A DNA stretch of 63,554 nt, from positions 1-63,554 of the forward strand of contig JAKMFW010000014.1 of the NCBI GenBank assembly GCA_022425325.1, in the 5' to 3' direction. This stretch comes from Acidimicrobiales bacterium (GTDB lineage: Bacteria; Actinomycetota; Acidimicrobiia; Acidimicrobiales; Aldehydirespiratoraceae). A program made the translations under genes and the position numbers. The notes beneath the pieces were generated by a model. It saw only the letters and a list, made by a program, of their open reading frames with translations, made no database searches and was not told the DNA's origin. Below, in pieces: positions 42,724-52,145 of the stretch. Each line of letters opens with the position of its first letter. The stretch's first letter is position 1.

Positions 42724-43734
42724 TCAGCGGGTGCCGGCGGCCGAGAGTTCCTTGACCGCAGCGGCGTTGTCCGGGGTCACGAATCCCGGACCGGTGAGCA
42801 CCGGAAGACCGCCGCCCGCCTGGTTGGCGTTGGTGGCCTCGAGGTACATGAGGACGACCGGCAGGTAGCCCTGGAGGTACTGCTGCTGATCGACGGTGAA
42901 GGCGACATCGCCGGCCTCGATCGCATCGAGCAGCTCCGGCGTCATGTCGAAGCCACCGATGGTGAGGTCGATGCCCAGGTCCTGAGCGGCGGCGAGGGCC
43001 GACATGGTGATGACCGGACCGACGCCGAGCACGCCGTCGATCGCCGGGTCGGCGTCGAGGACGGCCTTGATGCCGTTGATCTGCTCGGTCTGGTCGGCGT
43101 CAAGACCGACGAACTGGGTGATGACTTCACCGTTGAAGGTCTCTTCGAGACCGGCGCAACGCTCAGTGAGGCCGACGTTCGACTGCTCCTGCTGGGCGCA
43201 AAGGACCTTGGTGGCACCGAGGTCATTGAACCGCAGACCAGCGCCCTGACCGGCGACGTCCTCGGACTGACCGATGTGGGTGGTGGCACCGATGGTGGTG
43301 TAGTCGTTCAGGCCCGAGTTGAGCGTGTAGACCGGGACGCCAGCAGCAACGGCGTCCTGGAGCGGGCCGATGAGCTGGTCGGGCGACGGCAGCGACGCGG
43401 CGATGCCGTTCGAGCCCTCACCGATCGCGGTCTCGATGTCGGAGACCATCTGACCCGGGTCGTTGTTGCCGGGCATCCACACACAGTTGACGCCGACATC
43501 GGCGCAGGCCGCTTCCATGCCGCGCTTCACGACGGACCAGAACGGGCCGTCGTCGGAGTGCGTGATCATGTGGAAGGTGAGGTCACCGCCCTGGGTCTGC
43601 TCGACCGCTTCTTCTTCGGTGCTTGCGCTGTCGTTCGAGTCGGCGCTCTCGCTGCTGCTGTCGTCGTCACCGCACGCAGCGGCAACGAGCACGATCGCAA
43701 GCAGCACTGCCAACCAATTGAAGTGCTTCTTCAT
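42724..43734 (-). CDS. Sugar/inositol ABC transporter substrate-binding lipoprotein
   Basis: A 336-aa periplasmic-binding-protein-like lipoprotein (Peripla_BP_4). The signal ends in 'LVAAACGDDDSS', followed by an acidic Ser/Glu linker to about residue 48. The domain begins 'LTFHMITHSDDGPFWSVVKRG' (in parts) and contains 'GLDADQTEQINGIKAVL' and 'IDLTIGGFDMTPELLDAI', as in ribose, inositol and rhizopine (MocB) binding proteins. A good GGAGG site precedes ATG 43734. Neighbouring catabolic genes indicate an inositol or inositol derivative as ligand (inference). Confidence 0.92.
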   Translation of the reverse strand: MKKHFNWLAVLLAIVLVAAACGDDDSSSESADSNDSASTEEEAVEQTQGGDLTFHMITHSDDGPFWSVVKRGMEAACADVGVNCVWMPGNNDPGQMVSDIETAIGEGSNGIAASLPSPDQLIGPLQDAVAAGVPVYTLNSGLNDYTTIGATTHIGQSEDVAGQGAGLRFNDLGATKVLCAQQEQSNVGLTERCAGLEETFNGEVITQFVGLDADQTEQINGIKAVLDADPAIDGVLGVGPVITMSALAAAQDLGIDLTIGGFDMTPELLDAIEAGDVAFTVDQQQYLQGYLPVVLMYLEATNANQAGGGLPVLTGPGFVTPDNAAAVKELSAAGTR

Positions 43735-43786
43735 TGTTTGTCCCCCTCCTCAGGGTTTGGGTTGTTCCCGTACCACACATGGACGT

Positions 43787-44698
43787 TCACGAGGCCTTCT
43801 GACCTGCGGTGAACTCCGCATTGATAGCACGGAGATATTCGATGCTCCGGAGAACATCGACCTTGGGGCCTTCACCCGGCGCCGGTTCGCCGTCGGTGAT
43901 GGCCGCGTCCTGTTCGAGCACGTACCAGCCGTCGTAGCCGCTGCGTTCGAGCTCGGTGACGACCTCGGCGACCGGCACATCGCCGTCGCCCATCGGGCAG
44001 AACATGCCGTTCTGCACACCCTGCATGATCGACTGCTCGCCACGAAGGACCGGTGCAGCGAGATCGAGGTGCACGTCCTTGAGATGGACATGCGCGATGC
44101 GATCACGAGCATCGGCCAGGAACTCGACGGGGTCGTATCCGCCGATCATCAGGTGGCCCATATCAAAGGTCCAGCCGACCTGGCTGCGCTCGAGCACGTT
44201 CTTCACGTCGCTCGGCCGCTCGATCATCGTGCCGAGATGGGGGTGGATCGCCTGCGACATGCCATGGGCGGCGACGATCTCCTCGATCTCGTCGAGCATC
44301 GCCGCAGCGTAATCCCAGGCCGCCGCATCGATCTCCACGCGGGGGGCCCAGTCGAAGCTGGTCACCATCGACGTGATGAACAGGTGACCGCCGGCTCCAC
44401 CCATCAGCGCTGCGGCCCGTTCGGCAGCAGCAAGGCTGGCGTCACGCTGCGCGGGGTCGTGGAGCACGACGGGAACGAAGCCGCCGATCATCTCGAGGTC
44501 GTAGCGGGCGCACACCTCGCGCAATTCACCGGGGTCGGTCGGGAGATAGCCGTCGGATCCGAGTTCGGTGGCGGCAAGCCCGAGATCCTGCATCTCGGAA
44601 AGCACACGGTCGACCGGAAGTTCCAGCCCCCAGCCGGGGACTTCGCAGACACCCCAACTGATGGGTGCTCCGGCAACGCGCTGGAAGAAACTGCTCAA
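43787..44698 (-). CDS. Inosose dehydratase-like TIM-barrel protein (IolE/MocC type)
   Basis: A 303-aa sugar-phosphate isomerase/epimerase-family protein. 'GAPISWGVCEVPGWG' is characteristic of IolE and of MocC from rhizopine catabolism. Metal-ligand candidates lie in 'ATELGSDGYLP', 'AIHPHLGTMIE', 'WTFDMGHLMIGG', 'AHVHLKDVHL' and 'WYVLEQDAAI'. IolE dehydrates 2-keto-myo-inositol to the diketone used by IolD. It starts at TTG 44698, the only start near the fold, and is the first gene of the operon behind the double palindrome. IolH or IolI-like epimerase activity is the alternative. Confidence 0.88.
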   Translation of the reverse strand: MSSFFQRVAGAPISWGVCEVPGWGLELPVDRVLSEMQDLGLAATELGSDGYLPTDPGELREVCARYDLEMIGGFVPVVLHDPAQRDASLAAAERAAALMGGAGGHLFITSMVTSFDWAPRVEIDAAAWDYAAAMLDEIEEIVAAHGMSQAIHPHLGTMIERPSDVKNVLERSQVGWTFDMGHLMIGGYDPVEFLADARDRIAHVHLKDVHLDLAAPVLRGEQSIMQGVQNGMFCPMGDGDVPVAEVVTELERSGYDGWYVLEQDAAITDGEPAPGEGPKVDVLRSIEYLRAINAEFTAGQKAS

Positions 44699-44740
44699 AC
44701 CCGACCCCGAGGAAACGCTCAGCTCTGACGTCCGATTGCG

Positions 44741-44754
44741 TTAGAGCGCTCTAA
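44741..44754. promoter_or_regulatory. Perfect LacI-type operator in inositol divergent promoter
   Basis: TTAGAGCGCTCTAA is a perfect 14-bp palindrome with the central CG usual for LacI-family operators. It lies between the operon start (44698) and the lacI-like gene (44825), so the encoded regulator is the obvious ligand. Confidence 0.8.
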
Positions 44755-44758
44755 ATCT

Positions 44759-44774
44759 TACGGTGGCCACCGTA
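44759..44774. promoter_or_regulatory. Second perfect palindrome beside the LacI-type operator
   Basis: TACGGTGGCCACCGTA is a perfect 16-bp palindrome beginning 5 nt after the LacI-type operator ends. Its sequence is unrelated to that operator, so it probably binds a different regulator or forms part of the lacI-side leader. Confidence 0.55.
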
Positions 44775-44824
44775 CTTGTCAAGCCCAACGACGGTGCGCA
44801 ACGCTTTCGCAGGGGGAACCGACG

Positions 44825-45823
44825 ATGAGTCGTCCGACGATGGAGACCGTGGCCGAACGTGCCGGCGTTTCTCGCGCCCTCGTGAGCCTGGTGATGAACA
44901 ACTCGTCGAAGGTCAGCGAGGCCAAGCGCCAGGCGGTGCTGCACGCAGCAGAGCAGCTCGGGTACCGGCCGAACCTCCACGCCCGCAATCTCGCCCAGGC
45001 CCGCACCAAGACCCTGGGCATGATCATCAACGACATCCACAACCCCTTCTTCGCCGAGGTCGTGTACGGAGTCGAGGCCGCCGCCGACGACTACGGCTTC
45101 GACGTGTTGATCCTCAACGGCGGGCGCGACGCCGAACGGGAGCGGCGGGCCGTTGAAACCCATCTGCAGTTCCAAGTCGAGGCATTGATCCTCGTCGGCC
45201 CCAAGCTCGACAACGACGACATCGTCCGAGCGTCGGCGGTGGTGCCAACCGTGGTGGTGGCGTCCGGCCGCGACAATCCCGGGGCCGACACGATCACCAC
45301 CGACGACGAGCGCGGCGCCGCGCTCGCGGTTCAGCACCTCGTCCAACTCGGCCACACCGACATCGTCCATATCGACGGCGCAGCCAACATCTCCTCACGC
45401 GCCCGGTCGCACGGCTACGAGAAGGCCATGCGCTCGCTCGGGCTCGAACCGCGAACCCTGCGAGGTGGCGACGACGAAGCAGACGCCGAGGCCGCGATCG
45501 TCGACCTCGCCGAGACCGATTCGATGCCCACCGCCATTTTCGCCTTCAACGACCTCGTCGCCGCCGGCGCGCTCAGCACCCTCGAAGCGGCGGGACTGCG
45601 GGTGCCCGATGACGTGTCCGTCGTGGGGTACGACAACACGTTCATCGCCGAGCTCAACCACATGTCGCTCACGACGGTCAACCAGCCGCGACACCAGATG
45701 GGTCAACTGGCGATCCGGACAGTCCTCGAGCGAATCGAGGACGACCGCACCGAACCCACTCGTATCGACCTCGCGCCGACCCTGTCGGTACGGCGGTCGA
45801 CGGCGCCGCCCCGAAAGGCCTGA
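44825..45823 (+). CDS. LacI-family transcriptional regulator of the inositol operon
   Basis: A 332-aa regulator with the N-terminal LacI helix-turn-helix 'TMETVAERAGVSRALVSLVM' and hinge 'YRPNLHARNLAQARTKTLG', then a periplasmic-binding-protein-like ligand domain ('INDIHNPFFAEVVYGVE', 'TAIFAFNDLVAAGAL', 'VSVVGYDNTFIAELNHMSLTTV'). It is transcribed away from the iolE-like operon across the two palindromes, the normal arrangement of a local repressor. The inducer is probably an inositol or early intermediate. The next Gfo/Idh/MocA gene starts 1 nt after its stop. Confidence 0.93.
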   Translation: MSRPTMETVAERAGVSRALVSLVMNNSSKVSEAKRQAVLHAAEQLGYRPNLHARNLAQARTKTLGMIINDIHNPFFAEVVYGVEAAADDYGFDVLILNGGRDAERERRAVETHLQFQVEALILVGPKLDNDDIVRASAVVPTVVVASGRDNPGADTITTDDERGAALAVQHLVQLGHTDIVHIDGAANISSRARSHGYEKAMRSLGLEPRTLRGGDDEADAEAAIVDLAETDSMPTAIFAFNDLVAAGALSTLEAAGLRVPDDVSVVGYDNTFIAELNHMSLTTVNQPRHQMGQLAIRTVLERIEDDRTEPTRIDLAPTLSVRRSTAPPRKA

Positions 45824-45824
45824 C

Positions 45825-46922
45825 ATGACGAAGCACACCCGCATCGGCATCGTCGGCACGTCCTGGTGGGCCGATTCGATGTACCTCCCTGCGTTGCGAC
45901 GCCTTGATGGTGTCGACGTACCCGCCGTCCTCGGCCGCAACCCCGACCGCACCTCGACGTTCGCCCGGGAGTGGGAGATCCCCGGCGCTTTCACCGACAC
46001 CACCGAGTTCTTCGAGCAACCACTGGACGCCGTCGTCATCGCATCGGCGAACGACTCGCATCACCCCCTGTCGATCCAGGCGATCGAACGGGGACTCGAC
46101 GTGCTGTGCGAGAAACCACTCGGGCTCGATGTCGCCCAAGCAGAGGAGATGACACGCGCGGCGAACGCCGCCGGGGCGATCACCCTTGTGCCCTTCACCT
46201 ATCGTTACATGCCCGTCAACCAGTACCTGAAGCGACTGATCGACGAGGGCTACCTCGGCGAGGCGTTCCACCTCGGGCTCCGCTACTTCACTGGCTTCGC
46301 TCGCCAGGGCGAGTACGCCTGGCGATTCGATCGCAGCGAGGCCGGCAGCGGCGTCATCGGCGACATCGGCAGCCATTTCCTCCACCTCGCCCGATGGTTC
46401 TTCGGCGAGGTCTCGTCGGTCGGCTGTCTCTCGCGGTCGTTCATCGAGCGCGCCGACCGACCCGACGGCCGCCCCTACGAGCGCAGTGAGGACTCGGCGC
46501 TGATCACCCTCGAGTTCACCTCCGGTGCCTATGCCACCGTTCAGGCGAGTGCGGTGTGCCACGAGCCGACGCCGTTCGGTCAACTGCACGAGTTCGATGC
46601 CCATGGCAGTGACGGCACGCTCCATGCCGTCTGCGACTGGGACACCGTGCAGTCGGTGCGCGGCGTGAAGGTCGGCGAGTCCGGTCCGGTCGCCGAACTG
46701 CCGATCCCCGACGACATCTGGAACGGTGCTCGCCATGACACGGTGCACGACACGTACCGCGACATCTTCCGCGGATCAGGCGCGATGATCGGTGACTTCG
46801 TCGATGCCGTCCGGACCCGACGCCCCTGCGATCCCGACTTCGCCGAGGGCCTTCGCGTCCAGCAGCTGTGCGACGCCGCGGTCGAAAGCGCCGCTGCCGG
46901 CGGTGTCCGATTGTCCGTGTGA
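45825..46922 (+). CDS. Gfo/Idh/MocA family oxidoreductase
   Basis: A 365-aa dehydrogenase: 'IGIVGTSWWADSMYLPALR', 'LCEKPLGLDVAQAEEM', 'VPFTYRYMPVNQYLKRL' and 'GSGVIGDIGSHFLHLARWF'. The Trp-Trp after the Rossmann glycines is unusual; most relatives have Gly-x-Gly-x-x-Gly/Ala. It is cotranscribed with the LacI regulator (1-nt gap) and overlaps the following lipoprotein gene by GTGA. It probably handles a sugar or cyclitol substrate under the same control. Confidence 0.88.
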   Translation: MTKHTRIGIVGTSWWADSMYLPALRRLDGVDVPAVLGRNPDRTSTFAREWEIPGAFTDTTEFFEQPLDAVVIASANDSHHPLSIQAIERGLDVLCEKPLGLDVAQAEEMTRAANAAGAITLVPFTYRYMPVNQYLKRLIDEGYLGEAFHLGLRYFTGFARQGEYAWRFDRSEAGSGVIGDIGSHFLHLARWFFGEVSSVGCLSRSFIERADRPDGRPYERSEDSALITLEFTSGAYATVQASAVCHEPTPFGQLHEFDAHGSDGTLHAVCDWDTVQSVRGVKVGESGPVAELPIPDDIWNGARHDTVHDTYRDIFRGSGAMIGDFVDAVRTRRPCDPDFAEGLRVQQLCDAAVESAAAGGVRLSV

Positions 46923-47581
46923 GTGCCCGCATCACACTCGTGGTGGCCCTCACCCTCGCCGCCGTCGCCTGTGGCGTCGATGACCCATTGACGGCGGTCG
47001 ACCGCGTGGTGGTCGGTGTCGCCGCCGAGGGCTGCAGCCTCGAGCCCGCCTTCGGCACCGGTGTCGCCGTTGTCCATGGCGACGAGGTGCTGGTCGTCAC
47101 GTCGGCCCACACGGTCGCCGGATCCGATGAGGTGAGCCTGCGCCGACCCTCGGGCCTCGCCGTTTCCGCCGAGGTCGTCGCCTTCGACCCCGATCGCGAC
47201 GTCGCCGTGATCCGAGCCGACGAGATGAGGTACGGGCGGCCGATGGGCGAGCCCTCGACGGGCGCCGCCGCGACCGCCGTGGCGTGGAGTCCCGACGTCG
47301 GCCTTGAGTCCTTCGATACCACGATCACCCGACTCCTTCGCGTGACGATCGAGGACATCTACGTCGAGGATGTCGTCGAGCGACGTGCGTTTGAGTTCGA
47401 CGGTGCGATCACCGCCGGCGATTCGGGTGCGCCGATCTTCGGCGAGACTGGCGACGTGCTCGGGATCGTGTACGCCCGCAGCCGTGACCGCGGCGTGGGC
47501 TTTGCGGTGTCGACGACGGAAATCCGGCCGGTGCTGGATTCTGTCACCGATTCCCGCGCCGACACCGGCCGCTGCATCTAG
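46919..47581 (+). CDS. Trypsin-like serine protease lipoprotein
   Basis: A 220-aa secreted protein starting at GTG 46919, which overlaps the previous TGA. The signal ends '[12 protein letters not shown]' with lipid-modified Cys19. The chymotrypsin-fold triad is visible: His64 in 'VTSAHTVAG', Asp94 in '[11 protein letters not shown]' and Ser169 in '[11 protein letters not shown]'. There is no PDZ domain. It would be an anchored extracytoplasmic protease. Its place in a cyclitol operon is unexpected and no substrate is evident. Confidence 0.8.
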   Translation: MSARITLVVALTLAAVACGVDDPLTAVDRVVVGVAAEGCSLEPAFGTGVAVVHGDEVLVVTSAHTVAGSDEVSLRRPSGLAVSAEVVAFDPDRDVAVIRADEMRYGRPMGEPSTGAAATAVAWSPDVGLESFDTTITRLLRVTIEDIYVEDVVERRAFEFDGAITAGDSGAPIFGETGDVLGIVYARSRDRGVGFAVSTTEIRPVLDSVTDSRADTGRCI

Positions 47582-47592
47582 CCTCCGATCCC

Positions 47593-48534
47593 ATGATCCT
47601 AGGTTTCGACGTCGGCGGAACGAACGCACGGGCATTGCTCATCGAGCCGGAGACGGGCGACATCATCGACCGCGACCGCGAGTCGAGCGCCGGCACCGGG
47701 CCCGTCCTGCTCGAAACGCTCGTCCGGATGATCGACCGGATGACACGAAACCACGACGGCGAACTCGAGGGCGTGGGCCTCGGCGTGGCAGGCCTCGCCC
47801 ACCACTCGGGGGTCATCCACTACTCCCCCAACCTGCCAGATCTCGTCGAGTACCCCTTGGGCACCGAACTTGCCGGCCGAACGGGTCTCGACGTGACCGT
47901 CATGAACGACGCGACCGCCGCGACCTGGGCCGAGGGCAAACTCGGCGCCGGGCGGGGCAGCGACGACTACATGCTCATCACCCTCGGCACCGGGATCGGC
48001 AGCGGTTTCGTCTGCGGCGGCCGGTTGATCCATGGCCACAACGGCTTCGCCGGCGAGTCGGGCCACATGGTCGTCGACGCGAACGGTCCGACCCACCACA
48101 CCGGCCAGCGGGGTCCCTGGGAGTACTACGCGTCGGGTACGGCGCTCGGCCAGATCGGACGCTCCCAGGCCCAGATCGGCCTCTTCCCTTCTGCGCTCAG
48201 CCTGGCCGGTTCGGTCGCCGCGATCACCGGATTCACGGTCGCCGAGGCGTTGAACCGGGGCGACAAGGAAGCCGAGCGCATCTTCGACGGCTTTTGCCGA
48301 CAGGTGGCGGTCGGTCTCGCCAACCTCGTCATGATCTTCGACCCGGATCGCATCATCCTGGGCGGGGGGCTCACCGACATCGGCGAACCACTCCGGGCCG
48401 GGACGAAGTACTGGCTCGACGAACTCACGCTCGGCGCCCGGTACCGGCCCGAGGTCGAGATCGTGATGGCCCAACTCGGCGACGACGCCGGCGCACTCGG
48501 CGCTGCGCTCTGGAGTCGAGAAGCCGCCGACTAG
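47593..48534 (+). CDS. ROK-family sugar kinase (glucokinase-like)
   Basis: A 313-aa ROK kinase: phosphate-1 '[13 protein letters not shown]', catalytic Asp in '[18 protein letters not shown]', '[16 protein letters not shown]' and adenosine motif '[12 protein letters not shown]'. The usual zinc motif C-x-C-G-x2-G-C-x2-E is altered: '[15 protein letters not shown]' keeps the His, Gly and Glu but has none of the three Cys. The fold may be stabilised otherwise. It follows the protease gene by 11 nt. Its stop overlaps the stop of the convergent MFS gene in a shared CTAG. Confidence 0.88.
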   Translation: MILGFDVGGTNARALLIEPETGDIIDRDRESSAGTGPVLLETLVRMIDRMTRNHDGELEGVGLGVAGLAHHSGVIHYSPNLPDLVEYPLGTELAGRTGLDVTVMNDATAATWAEGKLGAGRGSDDYMLITLGTGIGSGFVCGGRLIHGHNGFAGESGHMVVDANGPTHHTGQRGPWEYYASGTALGQIGRSQAQIGLFPSALSLAGSVAAITGFTVAEALNRGDKEAERIFDGFCRQVAVGLANLVMIFDPDRIILGGGLTDIGEPLRAGTKYWLDELTLGARYRPEVEIVMAQLGDDAGALGAALWSREAAD

Positions 48535-49649
48535 ACCTCGGCCCGAATCGGCGGGACCACCAACTCGACGGCGACGAGCAGGGCGCCCGCCACCACCAGC
48601 AGCCCGCCGCCGACCCACCCGAGGGTGGCGTACTCACCACCGGCGACCAGCGCACCGGCGACGAGTGGGCCGAGCGCTCGCCCGAAGGCCATGGCGGCCT
48701 GGGCATCGCCGGCCCGTTCGGTCGGGAACCGGGATCGCTCGGCGAGCAGGGTGTACGAGCCGGGTACCGCCATCCAGAACGCGACACCCCAGACACAGAG
48801 CACGACCCACAGCACCGCCGTCTGGTCGGCCTGGGTCGAGATCACCGCGCAGACCCCGGTGAGCGCGAAGTAGCCACCGGCGAAGCGACGACGACCACGG
48901 AAGCGAGCCGCCGGGATACTGACCAAGGCGTTCGCCGAGAAGGCGAGCGAGATCACAAGCGCGCTCATCCCGTAGCGGTCGGCGGCGATCGCTCCCATGA
49001 AGACGAACACGGCCGAGCCACCGAGCGTCGCGATGGTCAGAGCCGCAATGACGACCAACGCCGCCCGAACCGCACGGTTGCGGCCGGTGGGGGTGCGGTC
49101 GGGAACGACGATCGCGGGCACCCACACGAGCGGCACGAGCGAGACGCCGGCGAGCACAAGGAACACCGCACGGACGTCGCCGAGTTCGAGCAGCACGCCG
49201 ATGATCGGCGCCGACACGACCGCCGTGAGCGGGCCGACCGTGGTGATGTCGCCCGTGCGCTCGTCGTCGCCGAAGACCTGCGAGTAAGCGAGCCAGGTGA
49301 GAACACCGAGCGCAAGACCCGAGACCGACCTCGTCACGACCAACACCACGAACGAGCCGACGAACGCCGCCACGACATTGGCCGCCGACAGTGTCACGAG
49401 CGAAATGACGAAGAGGCGCCGGGACGGGTCGACGACTCGCCCCGCCGTCCACGAGCCGACCACGAACGAACCGAGCTGGGCAGCCGAGAACAGCGCCGCC
49501 GTTCCGGTGGAGACCTCGAACTCCACCGCAAGCGGGGCGAGCACGAGCGGCGTGGCGGAAAAGGTGGCCATTGCCACCGCCATTGCGGCGACAAGGCCGA
49601 TCTCGGTGTGCAAACGAAGTGCGTTGAGAAGCCGGAATGGGACCTGCAC
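48531..49649 (-). CDS. Major facilitator superfamily transporter
   Basis: A 372-aa protein with about twelve hydrophobic segments. The loop 2-3 region reads '[19 protein letters not shown]', matching the G-x3-D-x-x-G-R-R MFS signature, and '[23 protein letters not shown]' is typical of drug/sugar efflux members. It starts with GTG 49649. It is convergent with the ROK kinase and divergent from ilvD. The substrate is unknown. Confidence 0.85.
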   Translation of the reverse strand: MQVPFRLLNALRLHTEIGLVAAMAVAMATFSATPLVLAPLAVEFEVSTGTAALFSAAQLGSFVVGSWTAGRVVDPSRRLFVISLVTLSAANVVAAFVGSFVVLVVTRSVSGLALGVLTWLAYSQVFGDDERTGDITTVGPLTAVVSAPIIGVLLELGDVRAVFLVLAGVSLVPLVWVPAIVVPDRTPTGRNRAVRAALVVIAALTIATLGGSAVFVFMGAIAADRYGMSALVISLAFSANALVSIPAARFRGRRRFAGGYFALTGVCAVISTQADQTAVLWVVLCVWGVAFWMAVPGSYTLLAERSRFPTERAGDAQAAMAFGRALGPLVAGALVAGGEYATLGWVGGGLLVVAGALLVAVELVVPPIRAEV

Positions 49650-49718
49650 GACGTCACCTTACGCCCGTCCGCAGAACCACAATCGGAGTTAGCCACCGGA
49701 CCAACTAGATTCTCTGCC

Positions 49719-51575
49719 ATGCCCGAGCTCCGCAGTCAGACCACCACCCAGGGACGTAATCAGGCCGGCGCCCGAGCGCTCTGGCGCGCCACCGGCATGA
49801 CCGACGACGACTTCACCAAGCCGATCATCGCCGTCTCGAATTCGTTCACCCAGTTCGTGCCCGGCCACGTCCACCTGAAGGATCTCGGGCAGCTCGTGTG
49901 CCGCGAGATCGAAGCCGCCGGCGGGGTGGCGAAGGAGTTCAACACCATCGCGGTCGACGACGGCATCGCCATGGGGCACGACGGCATGCTCTACAGCCTC
50001 CCGAGCCGCGATCTCATCGCCGACTCGGTCGAGTACATGGTCAACGCCCACTGCGCCGACGCGCTGGTGTGCATCTCCAACTGCGACAAGATCACGCCCG
50101 GCATGTTGATGGCGGCGATGCGCCTCAACATTCCGACGATTTTCGTCACCGGCGGCCCAATGGAGGCCGGAAAGACCAAGCTCGCCGGTGTCGAAGTCAA
50201 GCTCGACCTCATCGACCCGATGATCAAGGCCGGCGACACGTCCGTCAGCGACGAGGACGTGCACGAGATGGAGCGCTCCGCCTGCCCGACCTGTGGGTCG
50301 TGTTCGGGCATGTTCACCGCCAACTCGATGAACTGCCTCGCGGAGGCGCTCGGTCTGGCGCTGCCGGGCAACGGCACCGTGGTCGCCACCCACAGCGATC
50401 GCGAGCGGCTTTTCCTCCAGGCCGGTCGCCAGATCGTCGACCTTGCCACGCGGTACTACGAGAAGGAGGACGACTCGGTCCTCCCCCGCTCGATCTGCAC
50501 CAAGGAGGCGTTCGAGAACGCGATGACCCTCGACATCGCGATGGGCGGCTCCACCAACACCGTGCTGCACATTCTCGCTGCCGCTCGCGAGGCACACGTC
50601 GACTTCACGATGGCCGACATCGATCGGCTCAGTCGGATCTCCCCTGCCATCTGCAAGGTCGCTCCTGCCACCGACACGTACCACATCGAAGACGTCCACC
50701 GAGCCGGCGGCATCATGGGCATCCTCGGCGAACTTGACCGGGCCGGACTCCTCCACACCGAGCAGCCCACTGTCCACGCCCCGACGATGGCCGCCGCCCT
50801 CGACGAGTGGGACATCATGCGCGACCCGTCGTCGGAGGTGCAGGAGTTCTACCGTGCCGGTCCCGCCGGCATCCGCACGACCGTGGCCTTCAGCCAGAGC
50901 ACCCGCTGGGACAGCCTCGACACCGATCGCGAGAACGGCTGCATCCGCAGCGTGCCGAACGCCTACTTCCAGGACGGCGGCCTCGCCGTGCTCTTCGGCA
51001 ATATCGCCGAGAACGGCTGCATCGTGAAGACCGCCGGCGTCGACGAGGAGATCTTCACGTTCTCCGGCCCTGCACGGGTCTTCGAATCGCAGGACTCGGC
51101 GTGCGACGGGATCCTCGACACCGACCACATCCAGGCCGGCGATGTCGTCATCATCCGCTACGAGGGCCCGAAGGGCGGCCCCGGCATGCAGGAGATGCTG
51201 TACCCCACGAGCTACATCAAGTCGCGGGGGCTCGGAAAGGAATGTGCACTTCTCACCGACGGCCGCTTCTCCGGCGGCACCTCGGGTCTATCGATCGGAC
51301 ACGCCTCGCCCGAAGCCGCCGAGGGAGGCGCCATCGCGCTGATCGAGGACGGCGACATCGTCGACATCGACATCCCCAACCGCACGATCAACATTCGCGT
51401 GAGCGACGAGGTGATCGCCGAGCGCCGCGCAGCAATGGAGGCCAAGGGCGACGATGCCTGGCAACCCGCTGAGGAGCGGCCCCGAAAGGTGTCGGCAGCG
51501 CTGTGGGCCTACGCCGCCATGACCACCAGCGCCGACAAGGGCGCCGTGCGCGATATCTCGCAGATCCAACGCTGA
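49719..51575 (+). CDS. ilvD: Dihydroxy-acid dehydratase IlvD
   Basis: A 618-aa enzyme of branched-chain amino acid synthesis that dehydrates 2,3-dihydroxy-isovalerate and -methylvalerate. Cluster cysteines sit in '[12 protein letters not shown]' and '[18 protein letters not shown]'. '[17 protein letters not shown]', '[15 protein letters not shown]' and '[20 protein letters not shown]' are highly conserved. The length and '[17 protein letters not shown]' start match the E. coli-type IlvD rather than the shorter [2Fe-2S] type. ATG 49719 is chosen because it starts at the family N-terminus. Confidence 0.96.
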   Translation: MPELRSQTTTQGRNQAGARALWRATGMTDDDFTKPIIAVSNSFTQFVPGHVHLKDLGQLVCREIEAAGGVAKEFNTIAVDDGIAMGHDGMLYSLPSRDLIADSVEYMVNAHCADALVCISNCDKITPGMLMAAMRLNIPTIFVTGGPMEAGKTKLAGVEVKLDLIDPMIKAGDTSVSDEDVHEMERSACPTCGSCSGMFTANSMNCLAEALGLALPGNGTVVATHSDRERLFLQAGRQIVDLATRYYEKEDDSVLPRSICTKEAFENAMTLDIAMGGSTNTVLHILAAAREAHVDFTMADIDRLSRISPAICKVAPATDTYHIEDVHRAGGIMGILGELDRAGLLHTEQPTVHAPTMAAALDEWDIMRDPSSEVQEFYRAGPAGIRTTVAFSQSTRWDSLDTDRENGCIRSVPNAYFQDGGLAVLFGNIAENGCIVKTAGVDEEIFTFSGPARVFESQDSACDGILDTDHIQAGDVVIIRYEGPKGGPGMQEMLYPTSYIKSRGLGKECALLTDGRFSGGTSGLSIGHASPEAAEGGAIALIEDGDIVDIDIPNRTINIRVSDEVIAERRAAMEAKGDDAWQPAEERPRKVSAALWAYAAMTTSADKGAVRDISQIQR

Positions 51576-51593
51576 ACGAGTGAGGGAATCTTC

Positions 51594-52145
51594 ATGACCG
51601 ATCTCGACACCAACGAACCCATTCGCGGCCCCGAAGCCGTCCGCAAGAGCCTCATCGATGCCGCGGTACAACTCATGGCAATGCGGTCGCCCCGGCAGAT
51701 CTCGGGCCGCGAGCTCGCGAAGCACGCGGGCGTGAACTACGGCCTGATCCACCACTACTTCGGATCCAAGGACGCGGTCTTCGCCGAGGCCGTCGCGGTC
51801 GCCACCGAGGAGATGGGCGAGCGCTGGGATTCCGACGGCATCCTGCCGGTCAACACCTCCGACGACGCAGCGAGCTATCGCACCTTCGCCAAGCTCGAGC
51901 TCGACGAGGTCCGCTCACCGATGACCGATTTGATCCACCGGATCGTGCGCGGTCAGGCCACCGCCACCGGCCGTGCGGAGGACGACCCCGAACTGCTCGC
52001 CCAGGTCGCGCTGTGCGCCGCGCTCCAGTTCGGTTGGGGTGCGTTCGAGGAGGAGATCGTCACCGGGCTCCAGGAGTTCGGTGTCGACCGCGACGCGCTG
52101 CGCGAGAAGGTCTCCGAACTCTCCATGCGGCTCGGCGACGGGTGA
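51594..52145 (+). CDS. TetR-family transcriptional regulator
   Basis: A 183-aa regulator with the N-terminal helix-turn-helix 'ISGRELAKHAGVNYGLIHHYFGSKDAVFAE' (positions about 37-66) and an all-helical ligand domain. GAGGG precedes its ATG. Its stop overlaps the start of an MFS exporter (GTGA), so it probably represses that exporter in response to an exported compound. It begins 18 nt after ilvD; cotranscription with ilvD is possible. Confidence 0.88.
   Translation: MTDLDTNEPIRGPEAVRKSLIDAAVQLMAMRSPRQISGRELAKHAGVNYGLIHHYFGSKDAVFAEAVAVATEEMGERWDSDGILPVNTSDDAASYRTFAKLELDEVRSPMTDLIHRIVRGQATATGRAEDDPELLAQVALCAALQFGWGAFEEEIVTGLQEFGVDRDALREKVSELSMRLGDG

Noticed and set aside
48531-48534. Shared CTAG at the convergent ROK and MFS stops as a special signal
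   Set aside because: TAG on both strands makes a CTAG palindrome automatically; it reflects compact packing, not a function.
47370-49718. A long plus-strand frame running from the protease gene into ilvD
   Set aside because: Before 49719 the translation is Arg/Asp-rich without motifs and is antisense or out of frame to the ROK and MFS genes; only the part from ATG 49719 matches IlvD.
49719-51575. Horizontal acquisition of the E. coli-type IlvD
   Set aside because: The long IlvD type is also found in corynebacteria and relatives, and its base composition looks like its neighbours, so similarity to the enteric enzyme is not evidence of transfer.
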